A stretch of DNA of 64,000 nucleotides from Corallococcus interemptor (GTDB taxonomy: Bacteria; Myxococcota; Myxococcia; Myxococcales; Myxococcaceae): contig NZ_RAWM01000005.1 of the NCBI RefSeq assembly GCF_003668875.1, positions 1-64,000 on the forward strand. The letters run 5' to 3'. A program made the translations under genes and the position numbers. The notes under the pieces were generated by a model. It made no database searches. It was not told the origin of the DNA and worked only from the letters and a program-made list of their open reading frames with translations. Within the stretch, counting starts at the first letter, position 1. Each line of letters opens with the position of its first letter. Shown here one piece after another: positions 34,322-42,655 of the stretch.

Positions 34322-35643
34322 CGGCGCGCTCGGTGGGGGGCAACTTCATCTGGTCGCTCTCCGCCGGGCTCGTCTACGCCCTCGCGCAGTGGGGCGTCCT
34401 GGTGGCCTTCGCGCGGCTGGCCACCATGGAGGAGGTGGGCGAGCTCGCGCTCGCCCTGGCCATCACCGCCCCGGTGCTGCTGATGGCGCGCATGCAGCTG
34501 CGCACGCTCCAGGCCACGGACGCCAGGAGCGCCTTCGGCTTCCAGCACTACCTGGGCCTGATGGTGCTCAACGTCGCCGCGGGCGTGGTGCTCTGCTGCG
34601 CCATCGCCGCGGGGATGGCGGACTCGCTCCACGCGGGCTGGGTCATCGCGCTGGTGGCGCTGGCCAAGGGCTTCGAAGCCGTGAGCGAGGTGTTCTACGG
34701 CGCGCTCCAGAAGGTGGAGCGGCTGGGGCTCATCGCCCGGTCCACCATCGCCAAGAGCGTGCTGTCGGTGGTGCTGGTGCCGCTGGCCCTGTGGCTCACG
34801 CACAGCCCCATCGCCGGCGCGGCGGCCATGGCCTTCGCGTGGGCCATCGTCCTCTTCGTCTTCGACGCGCGCGCACTGAAGCGCGAGTTCCCCGGCGTGC
34901 GCCCCTGGAGCACCCTGTGGCGCACGCCGTGGCGCACGGAGGGCCCGCGGCTCAAGGCGCTCTTCCTGTTGTGCTGGGTGCTGGGCCTCACGGCGCTGCT
35001 GGGCGCGCTGCGGCCCAACATCCCGCGCTACCTCCTGGAGGCGCACGCGGGCCCGGCGGAGCTGGGCATGTACGCCGCGCTCGCGTACTTCGCCGCGCTG
35101 GGCGGCCGGGTGGTGCACTCCCTGGGACAGGCCGTGAGCCCCCGGCTGGGGCGCTACCACGCGGCGGGGGACTCGCGGCGCTACGGCAGGGTGCTGGCGG
35201 GCTTCGTGGGCGCGGCGGCGGGGGTGGGCCTGTGCGCCATCGCCGGCTCGGCGCTCCTGGGCCGCTGGGCGCTGACGCTCTTCTATGGCGCCGCCTATGC
35301 CGGAAACCTCACGTTGTTCGTCTGGCTGATGGCCGCCGCGGCGCTGGAGTACGTCTGCCTGAGCCTCGCGGTGGGGCTCACCGCGGCGCGCGAGCTCAAG
35401 GGCCAGGTGGTGCTGCTGGTCGTCTCCGTGGCCGTGGTGGCGCTGGGCAGTGCCATATGGGTGCCGCGCGTGGGCCCGGTGGGGGCCGCCTGGGCCCTGG
35501 GTCTGGGGTGGGTGTCTGAATTGGGATGCAGCGCGTGGCTCACCTTGCGCGTCTGGCGGCGGCTGACGGCGCCGGAGCCCGCGCAAGGGCTCCAACCCGT
35601 TCCAGACGCCCAGGTGGATGCCCGGGAACCGACAACAGGCTGA
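34318..35643 (+). CDS. Wzx-family lipid-linked oligosaccharide flippase
   Basis: A 441-residue polytopic membrane protein of the MOP/polysaccharide flippase superfamily. It begins with the GGNFIWSLSAGLVYALAQWG first helix and has about 12-14 hydrophobic segments separated by short Arg-rich loops. It carries the undecaprenyl-linked repeat unit across the inner membrane to Wzy. The start codon is the ATG of the ATGA overlap with the glycosyltransferase stop at 34321, so translation is probably coupled. The stop is followed by 69 bases before the phosphoglycosyl transferase. Confidence 0.87.
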   Translation: MTARSVGGNFIWSLSAGLVYALAQWGVLVAFARLATMEEVGELALALAITAPVLLMARMQLRTLQATDARSAFGFQHYLGLMVLNVAAGVVLCCAIAAGMADSLHAGWVIALVALAKGFEAVSEVFYGALQKVERLGLIARSTIAKSVLSVVLVPLALWLTHSPIAGAAAMAFAWAIVLFVFDARALKREFPGVRPWSTLWRTPWRTEGPRLKALFLLCWVLGLTALLGALRPNIPRYLLEAHAGPAELGMYAALAYFAALGGRVVHSLGQAVSPRLGRYHAAGDSRRYGRVLAGFVGAAAGVGLCAIAGSALLGRWALTLFYGAAYAGNLTLFVWLMAAAALEYVCLSLAVGLTAARELKGQVVLLVVSVAVVALGSAIWVPRVGPVGAAWALGLGWVSELGCSAWLTLRVWRRLTAPEPAQGLQPVPDAQVDAREPTTG

Positions 35644-35712
35644 GTCCGGGGGGCGGTGGTGGCGGGCCGGATGGATTTCTAGGCTTTCCGGCTTCAAGGA
35701 GCGCCATACCCC

Positions 35713-36459
35713 ATGCAAAGACAGACAGGCCCAGGGCTGTTCCTCAAGCGATGCATCGACGTGGTGGCGGCGGGCGCAGGCCTGGTATGTCTTTCCCCGG
35801 TGCTGGCCGCCACGGGGCTCTTCGTCCGGTTGACCATGGGCGGCCCCGTGTTCTTCCGGCAGCGGCGCCCCGGCAGGAAGGGCCACCCGTTCACCGTCCT
35901 CAAGTTCCGCACCATGCTGGACGCCACGGACGCGGACGGCCAGGAGCTGCCGGACGAGCAGCGGCTCACCTGGGCCGGCCGGCTGTTGCGCTCCACCAGC
36001 CTGGATGAGCTGCCCCAGCTGTGGAACGTGCTCCGGGGGGACATGAGCCTCGTGGGGCCCCGCCCGCTGCTCATGGAGTACCTGCCTCGCTACAGCCCGG
36101 AGCAGGCGAGGCGCCACGACGTGCTGCCCGGCATCACCGGCTGGGCGCAGATCAACGGCCGCAACGCGCTCAGCTGGGAGGAGCGCTTCCGGCTGGACGT
36201 CTGGTACGTGGAGCACTGGAGCCTGGCGCTGGACCTGAAAATCCTGCTGCTCACGGTGGTGCGCGTGCTGCAGCGCCAGGGCATCTCCTTCGCCAGCGAG
36301 GCCACCATGCACAAGTTCATGGGCACCCCGCTGCTGGAGGCCAACGTCGTGGCCCTCCGGCAGCCGGCGGACGCCCCGGTCAGCCCGCCGTCCGCATCCG
36401 CTGCGTCCGCGGAACGGCTCGGACCACCTCCACCACCCGTTCGAGTTCCTGGCGCGTGA
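35713..36459 (+). CDS. Small PglC-like phosphoglycosyl transferase
   Basis: A 248-residue monotopic transferase that starts the repeat unit on undecaprenyl phosphate. One membrane helix-turn (about 10-33, KRCIDVVAAGAGLVCLSPVL) leads to the catalytic core with FRTM, the SLDELPQLWNVLRGDMSLVG segment, the PRPLLMEYL motif and GITGWAQINGRNALSWEER. The core is complete, but the four-helix N-terminal domain of WbaP-type enzymes is absent, as in PglC. It overlaps the convergent aminotransferase by 80 bases. The last 45 residues are Pro/Ser/Ala-rich and may not be functional. A good AAGGAG site precedes the start. Confidence 0.88.
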   Translation: MQRQTGPGLFLKRCIDVVAAGAGLVCLSPVLAATGLFVRLTMGGPVFFRQRRPGRKGHPFTVLKFRTMLDATDADGQELPDEQRLTWAGRLLRSTSLDELPQLWNVLRGDMSLVGPRPLLMEYLPRYSPEQARRHDVLPGITGWAQINGRNALSWEERFRLDVWYVEHWSLALDLKILLLTVVRVLQRQGISFASEATMHKFMGTPLLEANVVALRQPADAPVSPPSASAASAERLGPPPPPVRVPGA

Positions 36460-37531
36460 GGTTGGAGCCGGACGGCAGGCACAGGCCGTGGCGGAACAGG
36501 TCCTCCGCCACGCCGCCCCGCCGCCGGTCGAAGCTCGCGAAGACGGGCTGCAGGTGCATGGGCTTCCACACCGGCCGCGCCTCGATGTTCTCCCGCTCCA
36601 GCGCCACCCGCACCGCCTCCCGGTCCGCGCCGAACGCCTCCGGGTCGATGGTGAGGGTCGTCAGCCAGCGCGTGTGGCGGCCCCACGGCGCCTCCGGCAT
36701 GAATTGGATGCCCGGCAGGTCCCGGAAGGCCTCCACGTAGAAGTCGAAGTTCGCGCGCCGCGCGGCCACCCGGTCCTCCAGCACGTGCAGCTGCCCCCGG
36801 CCAATGGCCGCCAGCACGTTGCTCATCCGGTAGTTGTAGCCAATCTCCGAGTGCTGGTAGTGCGGCGCCGCGTCGCGCGCCTGCGTGGCCAGCTTGAGCG
36901 CGTGCTGCACCAGGTCGCCGTCCGCGGACACCAGCATCCCGCCGCCGGACGTGGTGAGGATCTTGTTGCCATTGAAGGAGTAGATGCCCACGCGGCCCAG
37001 CGTGCCGGGGACCCGCCCCTTGTAGGTGCTGCCCAGGGCCTCCGCCGCGTCCTCCACCACCGGCACGCCGTAGCGGTCACAGGCGGCCAGCAGGGGGTCC
37101 AGGTCCGCGCTCTGCCCGTACAGGTGCACCACCACCACGGCGCGGGGCAGCCGGCCCTGGCGGGCCCGTACCGCCAGCTCCTCCTCCAGCAGCGCGGGGT
37201 CCATGTTCCAGGACGTGCGCTCGCTGTCGATGAAGACGGGCGAAGCGCCCAGGTAGCGGATGGGATTGACCGACGCGGAGAAGGTGAGCGTGCTCACCAG
37301 CACGTCGTCGCCGGGCCCCACCCCCACCAGCTGGAGCGCCAGGTGGAGCGCGGCCGTCCCGGAGCTCAGCGCCAGCGCGTGCCGCGTGCCCACGCACCGG
37401 GCGAACTCGTCCTGGAAGGCGTCGACGTGGGGGCCCAGGGGGGCAATCCAGTTGCTCGCGAACGCATCGTCGACATAGCCGCGCTCGAGCGTGCCCATGT
37501 GGGGCGAGGACAGGTAGATGCGGGAGGACAT
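36380..37531 (-). CDS. DegT/DnrJ-type sugar aminotransferase, PglE-like
   Basis: A 383-residue pyridoxal-phosphate enzyme. SSGTAALHLALQLVGVGPGD and VFIDSERTSWNMDP are family signatures. The PLP-binding Lys lies in FNGNKILTTSGGGML, the form typical of PglE-like UDP-4-amino-sugar aminotransferases. EDAAEALGSTYKG carries the PLP-ring Asp. It would aminate a 4-keto-6-deoxy sugar nucleotide made by the dehydratase at 40285. The ATG at 37531 was chosen, as upstream codons are non-coding. It is on the opposite strand from the transport operon, but its product type fits the same pathway. Confidence 0.88.
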   Translation of the reverse strand: MSSRIYLSSPHMGTLERGYVDDAFASNWIAPLGPHVDAFQDEFARCVGTRHALALSSGTAALHLALQLVGVGPGDDVLVSTLTFSASVNPIRYLGASPVFIDSERTSWNMDPALLEEELAVRARQGRLPRAVVVVHLYGQSADLDPLLAACDRYGVPVVEDAAEALGSTYKGRVPGTLGRVGIYSFNGNKILTTSGGGMLVSADGDLVQHALKLATQARDAAPHYQHSEIGYNYRMSNVLAAIGRGQLHVLEDRVAARRANFDFYVEAFRDLPGIQFMPEAPWGRHTRWLTTLTIDPEAFGADREAVRVALERENIEARPVWKPMHLQPVFASFDRRRGGVAEDLFRHGLCLPSGSNLTRQELERVVEVVRAVPRTQRMRTAG

Positions 37532-37588
37532 GCGAAAGCTCCAGGCAAGGCCGGGCACTTGGATCCCGGCATGACCTGGAGCGTTCGC

Positions 37589-37630
37589 ACACTCCCTCCT
37601 CCCGCGCGCTCGGGCGGGAGGAGGGGGTGT
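37589..37630. terminator. Strong 17-bp hairpin between two minus-strand genes
   Basis: Arms ACACTCCCTCCTCCCGC (37589-37605) and GCGGGAGGAGGGGGTGT (37614-37630) pair over 17 bases with one G-T wobble and a short loop. The T-rich run TTGTTT follows on the plus strand only. Genes on both sides are read on the minus strand, so the hairpin ends the lipoprotein transcript or blocks rightward readthrough. Polarity is discussed as a finding. Confidence 0.65.
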
Positions 37631-37654
37631 TTGTTTCACATTGGGGAATCCGGG

Positions 37655-39028
37655 CTAGAGCGCCGAACCCTGCGACAGCAGCTTCGCGTTGAGCGCGCCG
37701 TTGCCGTAGTACTGGGTGTTCTGACCCACGGTGTGGGTCTCCAGACGCTGCTGGAGGGCGGCGTTGTAGCGGCCCAGCTTCACCAGGCCGTCATTGAACC
37801 AGCCCGTGCCGCTGCCCGTGCCGTCCACGTAGTTGCCGTACTTCTTGGCGGACGGCCAGATGACGTTGTTCAGGGTGGTGACGAACTTGCGCATGTCCGC
37901 GTCCGTCCACTCCATGCCCGCGTCGTGGGCTTCCACGATGTAGGCCATCACGCCGTTGCCGTGCGCCACGTCCTGGCCCGGACGCTTCTTGGAGCCCCAC
38001 TCGGCGGCCCAGAAGTACGCGTTGGCGTTCACCGGGCTGGCCATCAGCTGGCCGCGCAGCGACGAGGTGTTGTTGGGCATGTCACGGTTGATGTTGTTGA
38101 AGACGGTCATGTACTGCGCCCGCTTCGTGGCGTCCGTCGTCATCTTCGACAGGTCCATGGAGATGTACGCCCAGTGCGACGCCATGTGCGTATTGACGCG
38201 GTAGATGTAGCTGTTCGCGCCGCGCTTCATCCACTTCTCGAACATGTTGCGTTCGGTGAACGCCAGCAGCTTGTCGTACTGCGCCTTGTAGTTGCTGTTG
38301 CCGTAGAGCGCGGGCGTCTCACGGATGGTGCGCAGCATGCGCGTCACGTAACGCCAGCAGTAGCTTTCGAACAGCGGGACTTCCTGGCCCAGCGTGTCCG
38401 AGCGGGCGGACGCCCAGCCCAGGTAGCTGTCCTTGAACTGGCTGCGGGGCAGCGAAGAGGAGACCTTCGCGTGGTTGACCATGTTGTTCACATACAGCAG
38501 CGCCCGGTCCATGTACTGCGTCTTGCCGGTGGCGCGATACATCGCGGTGTTGCCGTCAATGCCGTACGCGAGGTCGTAGAACTGCCAGCTGTCCAGCGAC
38601 TGGCTCTTCGGCAGGAAGCTGGAGGTGTGCTCCGAGTTCCAGCGGTTCAGGAACAGCGTCTCCCAGGCCGCGACCGTGCGCAGGCTGGTGGCGGCCTGGG
38701 CGGTGGTGCCAAGGCCCTCCGACTCGGTGGCGGTGGCAGGTGCTTCAGCGGCGGCAGGGGCGTCCGCCTCGGCCACGGGCGCGGAGGCAACGTCCTCCGA
38801 CTCGGGCTCGCCGGGGACGGCCGTGCTCTCCTCGGGGGAAGAGGGAGCGAGCGTCTCCGCGTCCGGGCTGGCGACATCGGTGCTGCCCGGGGTGTTATCT
38901 CCGTTGGGACTGGCCGTGCTGACCGCGTCCTGCTCGGGGTTGGGGCCGCAGGCACCACCCACCAGCAGGGCAAGCGACAACAGGGACGACAGGGCGCGAC
39001 CAGAGTTGCGACGACGGGATTCCAACAT
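37655..39028 (-). CDS. Secreted lipoprotein with predicted (alpha/alpha) barrel
   Basis: A 457-residue protein from the ATG at 39028. The signal ends SLALLVGGAC. An acidic, low-complexity spacer rich in Ala, Glu, Pro and Ser (about 30-105) follows, then a 350-residue helical region with repeating aromatic pairs (WETLFLNRWNSEHTSS, SWQFYDLAYGIDG, YMDRALLYVNNMVN). The layout resembles toroidal alpha/alpha barrels used by polysaccharide lyases, epimerases and related enzymes. No catalytic residues were assigned. Its position in a polysaccharide locus makes modification or turnover of the exported polymer plausible. Upstream is an AT-rich dyad. Confidence 0.6.
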   Translation of the reverse strand: MLESRRRNSGRALSSLLSLALLVGGACGPNPEQDAVSTASPNGDNTPGSTDVASPDAETLAPSSPEESTAVPGEPESEDVASAPVAEADAPAAAEAPATATESEGLGTTAQAATSLRTVAAWETLFLNRWNSEHTSSFLPKSQSLDSWQFYDLAYGIDGNTAMYRATGKTQYMDRALLYVNNMVNHAKVSSSLPRSQFKDSYLGWASARSDTLGQEVPLFESYCWRYVTRMLRTIRETPALYGNSNYKAQYDKLLAFTERNMFEKWMKRGANSYIYRVNTHMASHWAYISMDLSKMTTDATKRAQYMTVFNNINRDMPNNTSSLRGQLMASPVNANAYFWAAEWGSKKRPGQDVAHGNGVMAYIVEAHDAGMEWTDADMRKFVTTLNNVIWPSAKKYGNYVDGTGSGTGWFNDGLVKLGRYNAALQQRLETHTVGQNTQYYGNGALNAKLLSQGSAL

Positions 39029-39144
39029 CAGGGGGGTCCTGTGGGGTAACTCCAACCAGACAGCCGATGGGTTACCCTGTTGTGGGAACGCCGGAGTGCG
39101 TTCACAGGACGCCAAAAGGCTTTGCGGGCCCGCGTAATTCCTTT

Positions 39145-39165
39145 GTGATTAGACAAAAAAATCAC
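39145..39165. promoter_or_regulatory. AT-rich dyad GTGATT-N9-AATCAC
   Basis: Six-base arms GTGATT (39145-39150) and AATCAC (39160-39165) flank a nine-base AT-rich centre with seven consecutive A's. The surrounding 40 bases are far less GC-rich than the rest of the window, and they lie in the divergent gap between the barrel lipoprotein and GNAT paralogue B. This is a likely promoter with an operator, though no factor was identified. Confidence 0.45.
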
Positions 39166-39243
39166 TGAAACAGGCTGTCAGTGGTCAGTGCAAGGCCCCG
39201 TGGGCCTGTCCGGCTGAGCTGGCGGACTCCGGGTGGGGGATGA

Positions 39244-40209
39244 ATGACAAGGACAGGGCAGGCGAGCGCCGTGCTGGTTCCCGACGCGGGCGCCTCGGCG
39301 CTGTCCGGGCAGTACTTCCGCTCCGAGCACCATCTGCGTGCGGAACACGTGACCCATACGCTGGTCATCCAACAAAGCAATACGGACAGGACGGTGCGGA
39401 TCCCACTCATCGTGCGCGCGATTGAGGGGACGTCCTGGCGCGACGCCATCTCTCCGTATGGGTTTCCAGGCGGGGTGACGGACGGTTGGGACGGGGTTCC
39501 TGCTCCGGCGGTGGATTGGAGGGGCACGGAGCTTGTCAGCATCTTCGTGAGGGAGCGGGTCCAGGGGCCGCGCTGTTTCACGGGGGGCACGGCGCGCAAC
39601 GAGGTCTTCTTCGTGGACCCGCGCCTCCCGCTCACGCTGCGGGAGATGCACCGCCGTCACATGCGGCGCAACGCGCGGCTGGGCTTCGTGAGCACGGTGC
39701 GCGCGTGCCGGGACGCGCCGCCGGAGGAGCGCGCGGGGTTCCGGGAGGTGTACCGGCAGACCATGGTCCGGGACCGCGCGTGCCACCGGTACTTCTTCTC
39801 CGACGCGTACTTCGAGGAGGTGTTCGCCTCACCGGAGGCGTGGCTCGCGACGACGCGCGCGCCGGACGGGGCGGTGGCCTCCGCGGCGCTGGTCGTCCGC
39901 AGCGACGGCCTTCTGCACTACTACCTGGGCGGCACGGCGGATGCGCACCTGGCGCGCTCCCCGGCGAAGAACGTCTTCGGGGAGATGATCGACCTGAGCG
40001 CCCGCATGGGGCTCCCGCTGCACCTGGGGGGCGGGCTCCTTCCGGGGGACGGGCTGGAGGACTTCAAGCGCGGCTTCTCCAACGCCAGCGGGCGCGTCCA
40101 CACGCACGAAATCATCTGCGACGCGGCGGCGTACGCCGCGCTGTCGCAGGGCCGCGCTCCCCCCCCCAGCGGCTTCTTCCCGGCCTATCGGGCGCAGCCC
40201 CACGGATGA
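39244..40209 (+). CDS. FemAB/GNAT-like acyltransferase, paralogue B
   Basis: A 321-residue protein sharing the full length, order and about half the residues of the gene at 27261: YFRSEHHLRAEHVTHTLVI, ISPYGFPG, DWRGTELVSIF, MRRNARLGFVS, YRQTMVRDRA-HRYFF, GGTADAHLARSPAKNVF and GDGLEDFKRGF. It must have arisen by duplication. Residues lining the putative acyl-CoA site should be compared with paralogue A to see whether both keep activity. No signal peptide; cytoplasmic. It converges on the dehydratase gene through a terminator hairpin. The plus-strand start at 39244 was taken; a second ATG lies at 39240 in another frame. Confidence 0.72.
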   Translation: MTRTGQASAVLVPDAGASALSGQYFRSEHHLRAEHVTHTLVIQQSNTDRTVRIPLIVRAIEGTSWRDAISPYGFPGGVTDGWDGVPAPAVDWRGTELVSIFVRERVQGPRCFTGGTARNEVFFVDPRLPLTLREMHRRHMRRNARLGFVSTVRACRDAPPEERAGFREVYRQTMVRDRACHRYFFSDAYFEEVFASPEAWLATTRAPDGAVASAALVVRSDGLLHYYLGGTADAHLARSPAKNVFGEMIDLSARMGLPLHLGGGLLPGDGLEDFKRGFSNASGRVHTHEIICDAAAYAALSQGRAPPPSGFFPAYRAQPHG

Positions 40210-40214
40210 AGAAG

Positions 40215-40255
40215 GCCCCGGCCTCCCGCCCGTCAGGGGCAAGGGAGACCGGGGC
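40215..40255. terminator. Bidirectional hairpin between convergent genes
   Basis: Arms GCCCCGGCCTCCC (40215-40227) and GGGAGACCGGGGC (40243-40255) pair over 13 bases with one mismatch. The hairpin fills the 75-base gap between the stop of GNAT paralogue B and the stop of the dehydratase gene on the other strand. It is well placed to end both transcripts, but has no long T-run. Confidence 0.6.
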
Positions 40256-40284
40256 TTGCCGGCGACAGCCGGAGCCGCGTGGGG

Positions 40285-42264
40285 TCAGGCGCTGACGTTC
40301 TGCTCCGCCGAGGAAGGCTTCGCGGGGAAGGCGGGCAGCACCTTCGCCACCGTCCCCTGTGGCTTCGACGGGGTGTACGCGGGCAGCAGGTCCTGGAGGG
40401 CGCGCTTCACGTCGTGGGTGTCACCGGCGCGGGCCGCGCGGTCCAGGCGCTTGAGCTGGAGCTGGAAGTCCGCGGGCGGCGCGGGGCTCCGGGCCACCTT
40501 GATGCGGTTGCGCACCTGCTGGGTGAGCTCCTCCTCCTCGGACATGAGGACCTCCTCCAGCTTCTCTCCCGGGCGCAGCCCCGTGTAGACGATGGGGATG
40601 TCCTTGTCCGGCACCAGGCCCGTCATGGTGATCATGTTCGCGGCCAGCTCCGCGATGCGGACCGGCTCGCCCATGTCCAGGATGCACAGCTCGCCGTAGC
40701 CGCCCAGGCCTGCCAGCACCACCAGGCCCACCGCCTCCGGGATGATCATGAAGTAGCGGGTGCAGTCCGGGTGCGTGACGGTGACGGGGCCGCCCGCCTG
40801 GATCTGCTGCTTGAAGAGGGGCACCACGCTGCCCGCGGAGCCCAGCACGTTGCCGAAGCGCACGGCGCAGAAGACGGTGCGCGACGTGGTGGCGATGTCG
40901 CGGATGACCATCTCCGCCAGCCGCTTGGAGGCGCCCATCACCGACGAGGGCTTCACCGCCTTGTCGGTGGAGATGAGGATGAAGCGCTCGGCCCCGCAGG
41001 CGTCCGCCATGCGCGCCACGTTCTGCGTGCCGAAGACGTTGTTCTTGATGGCCTCCTCCGGCGCGTCCTCCATCAGCGGCACGTGCTTGTGCGCGGCCGC
41101 GTGGAAGACGTACTGCGGGGAGAACTCCTGGCCAATGCGCAGCATCCGGTCCAGGTCGCGGATGTCCGCCACCACGGAGTGCACCGGCAGGTGCGGGTAG
41201 CGCGACTGCAGCTGGCGCACCAGCAGGTAGAGCTCGTTCTCGTTGATGTCCACCACCACCAGCGACGAGGGCGAGTGCCCCGCCACCTGCCGGACGATTT
41301 CACTGCCGATGGAGCCCGCGCCGCCGGTGACGAGGATGCGGCGGCCCGTCACCAGCCGGTGCACCTCGTCGTGGTCGAACGAGATGGCGTCCCGGGGCAG
41401 CAGGTGCTCCGGCGACAGGTCGTGCAGCATGGCGGCGGTGATCTTCTGGTCCAGGTACGCGAACGAGGCCGGGATGATCTTGAAGCTGACGCTCTGGTGC
41501 CGGCACAGGCTCAACAGGTGCCGGGTGCGCTCCGGGGACAGCCGGGGGATGGCGATGAGCACCTGCGTCACCCGGTGCTTCTTCATCAGCTCCGGCAGCG
41601 CGTCCAGGACGCCCAGCACCGGCTTGCCATTGAGGTACGTCCCCTGCTTGCCGGGGTCGTCATCCACCAGCCCGATGACGTGCCACGGGCTCTCGCGGTC
41701 GCGCAACAGGTCGCGCAGGAGCAGGTCCCCGGCGCTGCCCGCCCCGACGATGAGCGTGCGCTGGGAGCCCTTCGCCCGCGCGCGCCGCCGGTCCAGGTAC
41801 CACTGCCGGACCATGCGCGGCGCGAAGCGGTGGAAGCCCAGGAGCGTGGTGGTGACGAAGAACTCCAGCGCCACCACCTGCCACGGCAGCGACTCCATGA
41901 AGAAGATGGAGCGCACCAGCTCGAACACGATGGTGCCCGCGAGGCTGGCCAGCTCCAGCCGGACGGCCTCGTGGATGCCGGAGCGGTGGAAGGACCAGCG
42001 GTGCAGCCCCAGCCAGACGAGCGTCGCCAGGCGCACCCCCACCAGCAGCGCCACGGCCCGGGGCAGGACCTCCCGGCACGCCGGGGACAGCCCGTCACCG
42101 AAGTGCAGCATCGTGGCGAACAGCAGCGAGCCGGCGATGAGGACCGCGTCCACACCGAGCATCCGCAGCCAGCCGAACCGGTGGGCCCTGCGCGGCGCAC
42201 CCTCCGGGGCCTCCCGCGGCGTTGCGTCCAGGCCCATCGCATCCAGATTCTGCCCGTGTCCCAT
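40285..42264 (-). CDS. Membrane-bound UDP-sugar 4,6-dehydratase (WbpM/PglF/CapD-like)
   Basis: A 659-residue enzyme with four N-terminal membrane segments (about 35-140), then two nucleotide-binding domains. The first has TLIVGAGSAGDLLLRDL. The second opens ILVTGGAGSIGSEIVRQV, an NAD-binding Rossmann motif, and later carries ISTDKAVKPSSVMGASKRLA, where Met replaces the usual Tyr (Met-x3-Lys), as in WbpM, PglF and FlaA1. These dehydrate UDP-GlcNAc to the 4-keto-6-deoxy intermediate. The ATG at 42264 lies behind GGAGGGGGAG. It should supply the aminotransferase at 36380. Confidence 0.93.
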   Translation of the reverse strand: MGHGQNLDAMGLDATPREAPEGAPRRAHRFGWLRMLGVDAVLIAGSLLFATMLHFGDGLSPACREVLPRAVALLVGVRLATLVWLGLHRWSFHRSGIHEAVRLELASLAGTIVFELVRSIFFMESLPWQVVALEFFVTTTLLGFHRFAPRMVRQWYLDRRRARAKGSQRTLIVGAGSAGDLLLRDLLRDRESPWHVIGLVDDDPGKQGTYLNGKPVLGVLDALPELMKKHRVTQVLIAIPRLSPERTRHLLSLCRHQSVSFKIIPASFAYLDQKITAAMLHDLSPEHLLPRDAISFDHDEVHRLVTGRRILVTGGAGSIGSEIVRQVAGHSPSSLVVVDINENELYLLVRQLQSRYPHLPVHSVVADIRDLDRMLRIGQEFSPQYVFHAAAHKHVPLMEDAPEEAIKNNVFGTQNVARMADACGAERFILISTDKAVKPSSVMGASKRLAEMVIRDIATTSRTVFCAVRFGNVLGSAGSVVPLFKQQIQAGGPVTVTHPDCTRYFMIIPEAVGLVVLAGLGGYGELCILDMGEPVRIAELAANMITMTGLVPDKDIPIVYTGLRPGEKLEEVLMSEEEELTQQVRNRIKVARSPAPPADFQLQLKRLDRAARAGDTHDVKRALQDLLPAYTPSKPQGTVAKVLPAFPAKPSSAEQNVSA

Positions 42265-42655
42265 TGATGTCTCCCCCTCCAAGCCGGCGTCCCGCGGACC
42301 TCCGCCGTCCTCCCAACCGCGCAAACAGGAAGACACGCCCTAGCTTGGAATCACGGAAAGGTGTGCTCGCATCCAGTGGCGCCAAAGCCGTCCGGGAGTG
42401 CTGTAAGACTGCCTTCCCGGGGGGCTGTAGGCGGTTGAGCAGGCGGCCTGCATCCAAGGGTGGAAACCCATCCATCCGGTATGGGAACCGCGTGGGGCGG
42501 GCGCGAGGCCAACGGTGCGCCCGCGAGGATGTATCAGGGATGCGACACGCGCCCGGGCGTCAGGGGCGGCCCCGTCCGGGGCGCGATGGTGGCGCCCGCT
42601 GGCGGACACTCCGCGAACCTTGCTCCCCCGGGGCCCGCCCGCCACGCTTGGGGCC
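42265..42655. other. 391-bp intergenic region between divergent genes
   Basis: Separates the dehydratase gene (minus) from the histidine phosphatase gene (plus) and should contain both promoters. A small GGGT-GGAA-ACCC hairpin is present at about 42460-42471. I see no convincing promoter, operator or gene. The frames open here are Arg/Pro-rich and lack ribosome sites. Confidence 0.4.
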
